The position numbers and the translations under genes are program-made. From assembly GCA_002474415.1 (NCBI GenBank), contig DLQV01000241.1:4069-11116 (forward strand): a stretch of DNA of 7,048 nt, written 5' to 3'. This DNA is from Lachnospiraceae bacterium UBA7598 (GTDB taxonomy: Bacteria > Bacillota > Clostridia > Lachnospirales > Lachnospiraceae). The notes beneath the pieces were generated by a model. It did no database searches. It was not told the DNA's origin and saw nothing but the letters and a program-made list of their open reading frames with translations. How positions within the stretch are numbered: the first letter of the stretch is position 1; each line of letters starts with the position of its first letter. Of this stretch, positions 5,969 through 7,048 are shown piece by piece.

Positions 5969-6718
5969 ATGAAAATTGAAAAAGTAAATGAGAATCAGAT
6001 TCGTTGCACGTTGACCAAACAGGATCTTGCAGATCGCCAGATCAATCTGCGGGAACTGGCATACGGTTCTGAGAAAGCAAAAGGACTTTTCCATGATATG
6101 ATACAGCAGGCAAATTACGAGTTTGGATTTGATGTGAGTGATAACCCGCTCATGGTAGAGGCAATTCCGCTGTCTTCCGAATCATTGGTTTTACTGATTA
6201 CAAAGGTTGAATATCCGGAAGAACTCGATACCCGTTTTTCACAGTTTACGGAAGCCGGGGACGAGGAACTGTTTTCCAACACGGGAGCAGCAGGAAATGT
6301 AGAGCGCAAAGGCGCAGATGACATTTTGGAACTGTTTCAGAAAATTCGGGAAGCAAAAGCTTCTACGGAGAGCGAAAATGCACAGCAGAAAGAGGCTGCG
6401 GAAGAAGTACCGCAGGTTCCGGCCGATCTTACAAAAATGTTTGAATTTACAACGATCGATCAGGTGGAGCGATTGTCACATGTGCTTGTAAATTATTACA
6501 ATGGACGAAATGACCTGTTTAAAAACGAGAGAAAAAACCGGTTTTATCTGGTAATCCATAAAGATGACCACACACCGGAAGAGTTTAATAAAGTCTGCAA
6601 TATAATCTGCGAATATGCACAGCAGAAAAATTATAATCCTGCAGTTGGCGCATATTTTGCAGAACATGGGAAAAAAATTACAGGACCGCAGGCACTGCAG
6701 GTGTTTGCAGCTCTTTAA
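5969..6718 (+). CDS. mecA: Adaptor protein MecA
   Basis: The product is 249 residues. MecA adaptors recruit substrates to the ClpC unfoldase, and promote its assembly, for degradation by ClpCP in the cytoplasm. The N-terminal substrate-binding domain (about 1-90) has the family start MKIEKVNENQI, a Q-DLADR segment, and the LMVEAIPLSSESLVLLITKV stretch at 61-80 followed by PEELD. A variable acidic, Glu/Ala/Gln-rich linker spans about 92-155. The C-terminal ClpC-binding domain (about 156-249) begins with FEFTTIDQVERLSHVL and contains the Y-NGRNDLFKN and RFYLVIHK segments. Bacillus MecA is 218 residues, so the extra length lies mainly in the linker. The start at 5969 is preceded by AAGGA at 5954-5958 (10-nt spacing) and fits the family N-terminus. 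It is a single-gene unit with its own promoter and a strong terminator. Confidence 0.92.
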   Translation: MKIEKVNENQIRCTLTKQDLADRQINLRELAYGSEKAKGLFHDMIQQANYEFGFDVSDNPLMVEAIPLSSESLVLLITKVEYPEELDTRFSQFTEAGDEELFSNTGAAGNVERKGADDILELFQKIREAKASTESENAQQKEAAEEVPQVPADLTKMFEFTTIDQVERLSHVLVNYYNGRNDLFKNERKNRFYLVIHKDDHTPEEFNKVCNIICEYAQQKNYNPAVGAYFAEHGKKITGPQALQVFAAL

Positions 6719-6730
6719 AAATTTTAACAC

Positions 6731-6763
6731 AAAAAGGAGTGCTGAATTTCAGCACTCCTTTTT
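6731..6763. terminator. Bidirectional intrinsic terminator between mecA and the DUF1858 gene
   Basis: A perfect 15-bp stem (6731-6745 with 6749-6763) closes a 3-nt ATT loop. The stem begins with five A and ends with five T, so both strands carry a T run after the GC-richer core GGAGTGCTGA. It sits 12 nt past the mecA stop and 12 nt past the opposing gene's stop, and so serves both convergent genes. Confidence 0.93.
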
Positions 6764-6775
6764 GATACGTGAAAT

Positions 6776-6988
6776 CTATGCGGTTGCATCATGCTCGATG
6801 AAATCGTTGATATCATTTACCAGATCATCCGGGTCGATTCCGTGAACCATAGCTGCCTCAGCGATAGTTTCCATCTGGGATGATGGGCAGCCAAGACAAT
6901 GCATACCAATGTTTAAAAGCATAGGTGCTACGTTCTCATCAATCTGAAGAAGTTCTCCGATCATAGTATCCTTGGTTACTTTAGCCAT
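6776..6988 (-). CDS. DUF1858 domain-containing small protein
   Basis: The product is a 70-residue acidic cytoplasmic protein. It matches the DUF1858 pattern: a start of the type MAKVTKDTMIGELL, a run ending in VAPMLLNIGMHCLGCPSS with Cys31 and Cys34 in a C-x-x-C arrangement, then a helical ETIAEAAMVHGID segment. Members are described as hybrid-cluster-protein-associated, disulfide-type domains and are common as stand-alone genes in anaerobes. A redox or metal/sulfur role is presumed from the cysteines, not shown. ATG 6988 is preferred over an in-frame start at 7009 because AAAGGAGGA lies 8 nt upstream of it and the family N-terminus begins there. It ends at the shared terminator opposite mecA. 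Confidence 0.88.
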   Translation of the reverse strand: MAKVTKDTMIGELLQIDENVAPMLLNIGMHCLGCPSSQMETIAEAAMVHGIDPDDLVNDINDFIEHDATA

Positions 6989-6996
6989 GGGATAAA

Positions 6997-7005
6997 TCCT
7001 CCTTT
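6997..7005 (-). promoter_or_regulatory. Ribosome binding site of the DUF1858 gene
   Basis: The minus strand reads AAAGGAGGA, with 8-nt spacing to ATG 6988. This near-perfect site fixes the start. Confidence 0.85.
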
Positions 7006-7027
7006 GCAAATATCGTTTAATGTTGCT

Positions 7028-7033
7028 ATTATA
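7028..7033 (-). promoter_or_regulatory. -10 box upstream of the DUF1858 gene
   Basis: The minus strand reads TATAAT about 40 nt before the start codon. The matching -35 box would fall just past the end of the window, so only half of the promoter is seen. Confidence 0.5.
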
Positions 7034-7048
7034 ATACGATTTCCCGTT

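Overview
The window looks like a chromosomal segment from a low-GC, Gram-positive, probably spore-forming gut-type Clostridia, most likely a Lachnospiraceae member. This is inferred from the mix of protein families (DHHW/SGNH surface protein, CwlD-type amidase, GH18 protein with an SH3-like domain, MecA adaptor, a Ser/Thr kinase fused to a TadZ/CpaE-like domain, a small DUF1858 protein), from AAAGGAGG-type ribosome binding sites and from TATAAT-type promoters. No species can be named from the sequence alone.

Layout. (1) Positions 3-1049 (+) hold the 3' part of a DHHW-family protein gene that starts before the window. (2) It ends tail-to-tail, with an 11-bp overlap, against a two-gene cell-wall operon on the minus strand: a membrane-anchored GH18 protein (3514-1796) followed by a CwlD-like N-acetylmuramoyl-L-alanine amidase (1749-1039). 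The operon is driven by a clear TTGAAT-17-TATAAT promoter at 3560-3588. (3) Positions 3515-3854 carry no convincing gene. They hold that promoter and two inverted repeats. (4) 5791-4427 (-) encodes a Ser/Thr kinase with a C-terminal nucleotide-binding-like domain. It overlaps a second minus-strand reading frame (about 4472-3855) that encodes another domain of the same fold but has no ATG, GTG or TTG start. (5) 5792-5968 is a divergent promoter region, with the kinase to the left and mecA to the right. (6) mecA (5969-6718, +) ends at a strong 15-bp-stem bidirectional terminator shared with a convergent DUF1858 gene (6988-6776, -).

Functional picture. The left half is cell-envelope work: O-acyl or glycan-related SGNH-like activity, and peptidoglycan trimming by an amidase and a GH18 enzyme. 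The centre is a putative signalling module in which a kinase is joined to one TadZ/CpaE-like pseudo-P-loop domain and followed by a second. The right half is housekeeping proteostasis (MecA, a ClpC adaptor) and a small redox-type protein.

The most unusual feature is the kinase / second P-loop junction. The downstream frame is open for about 205 codons, has recognisable domain motifs and a Shine-Dalgarno-like AAAGGA in front, but lacks a standard start codon. This points to an ATT start, a programmed -1 frameshift, or a recent inactivating change.
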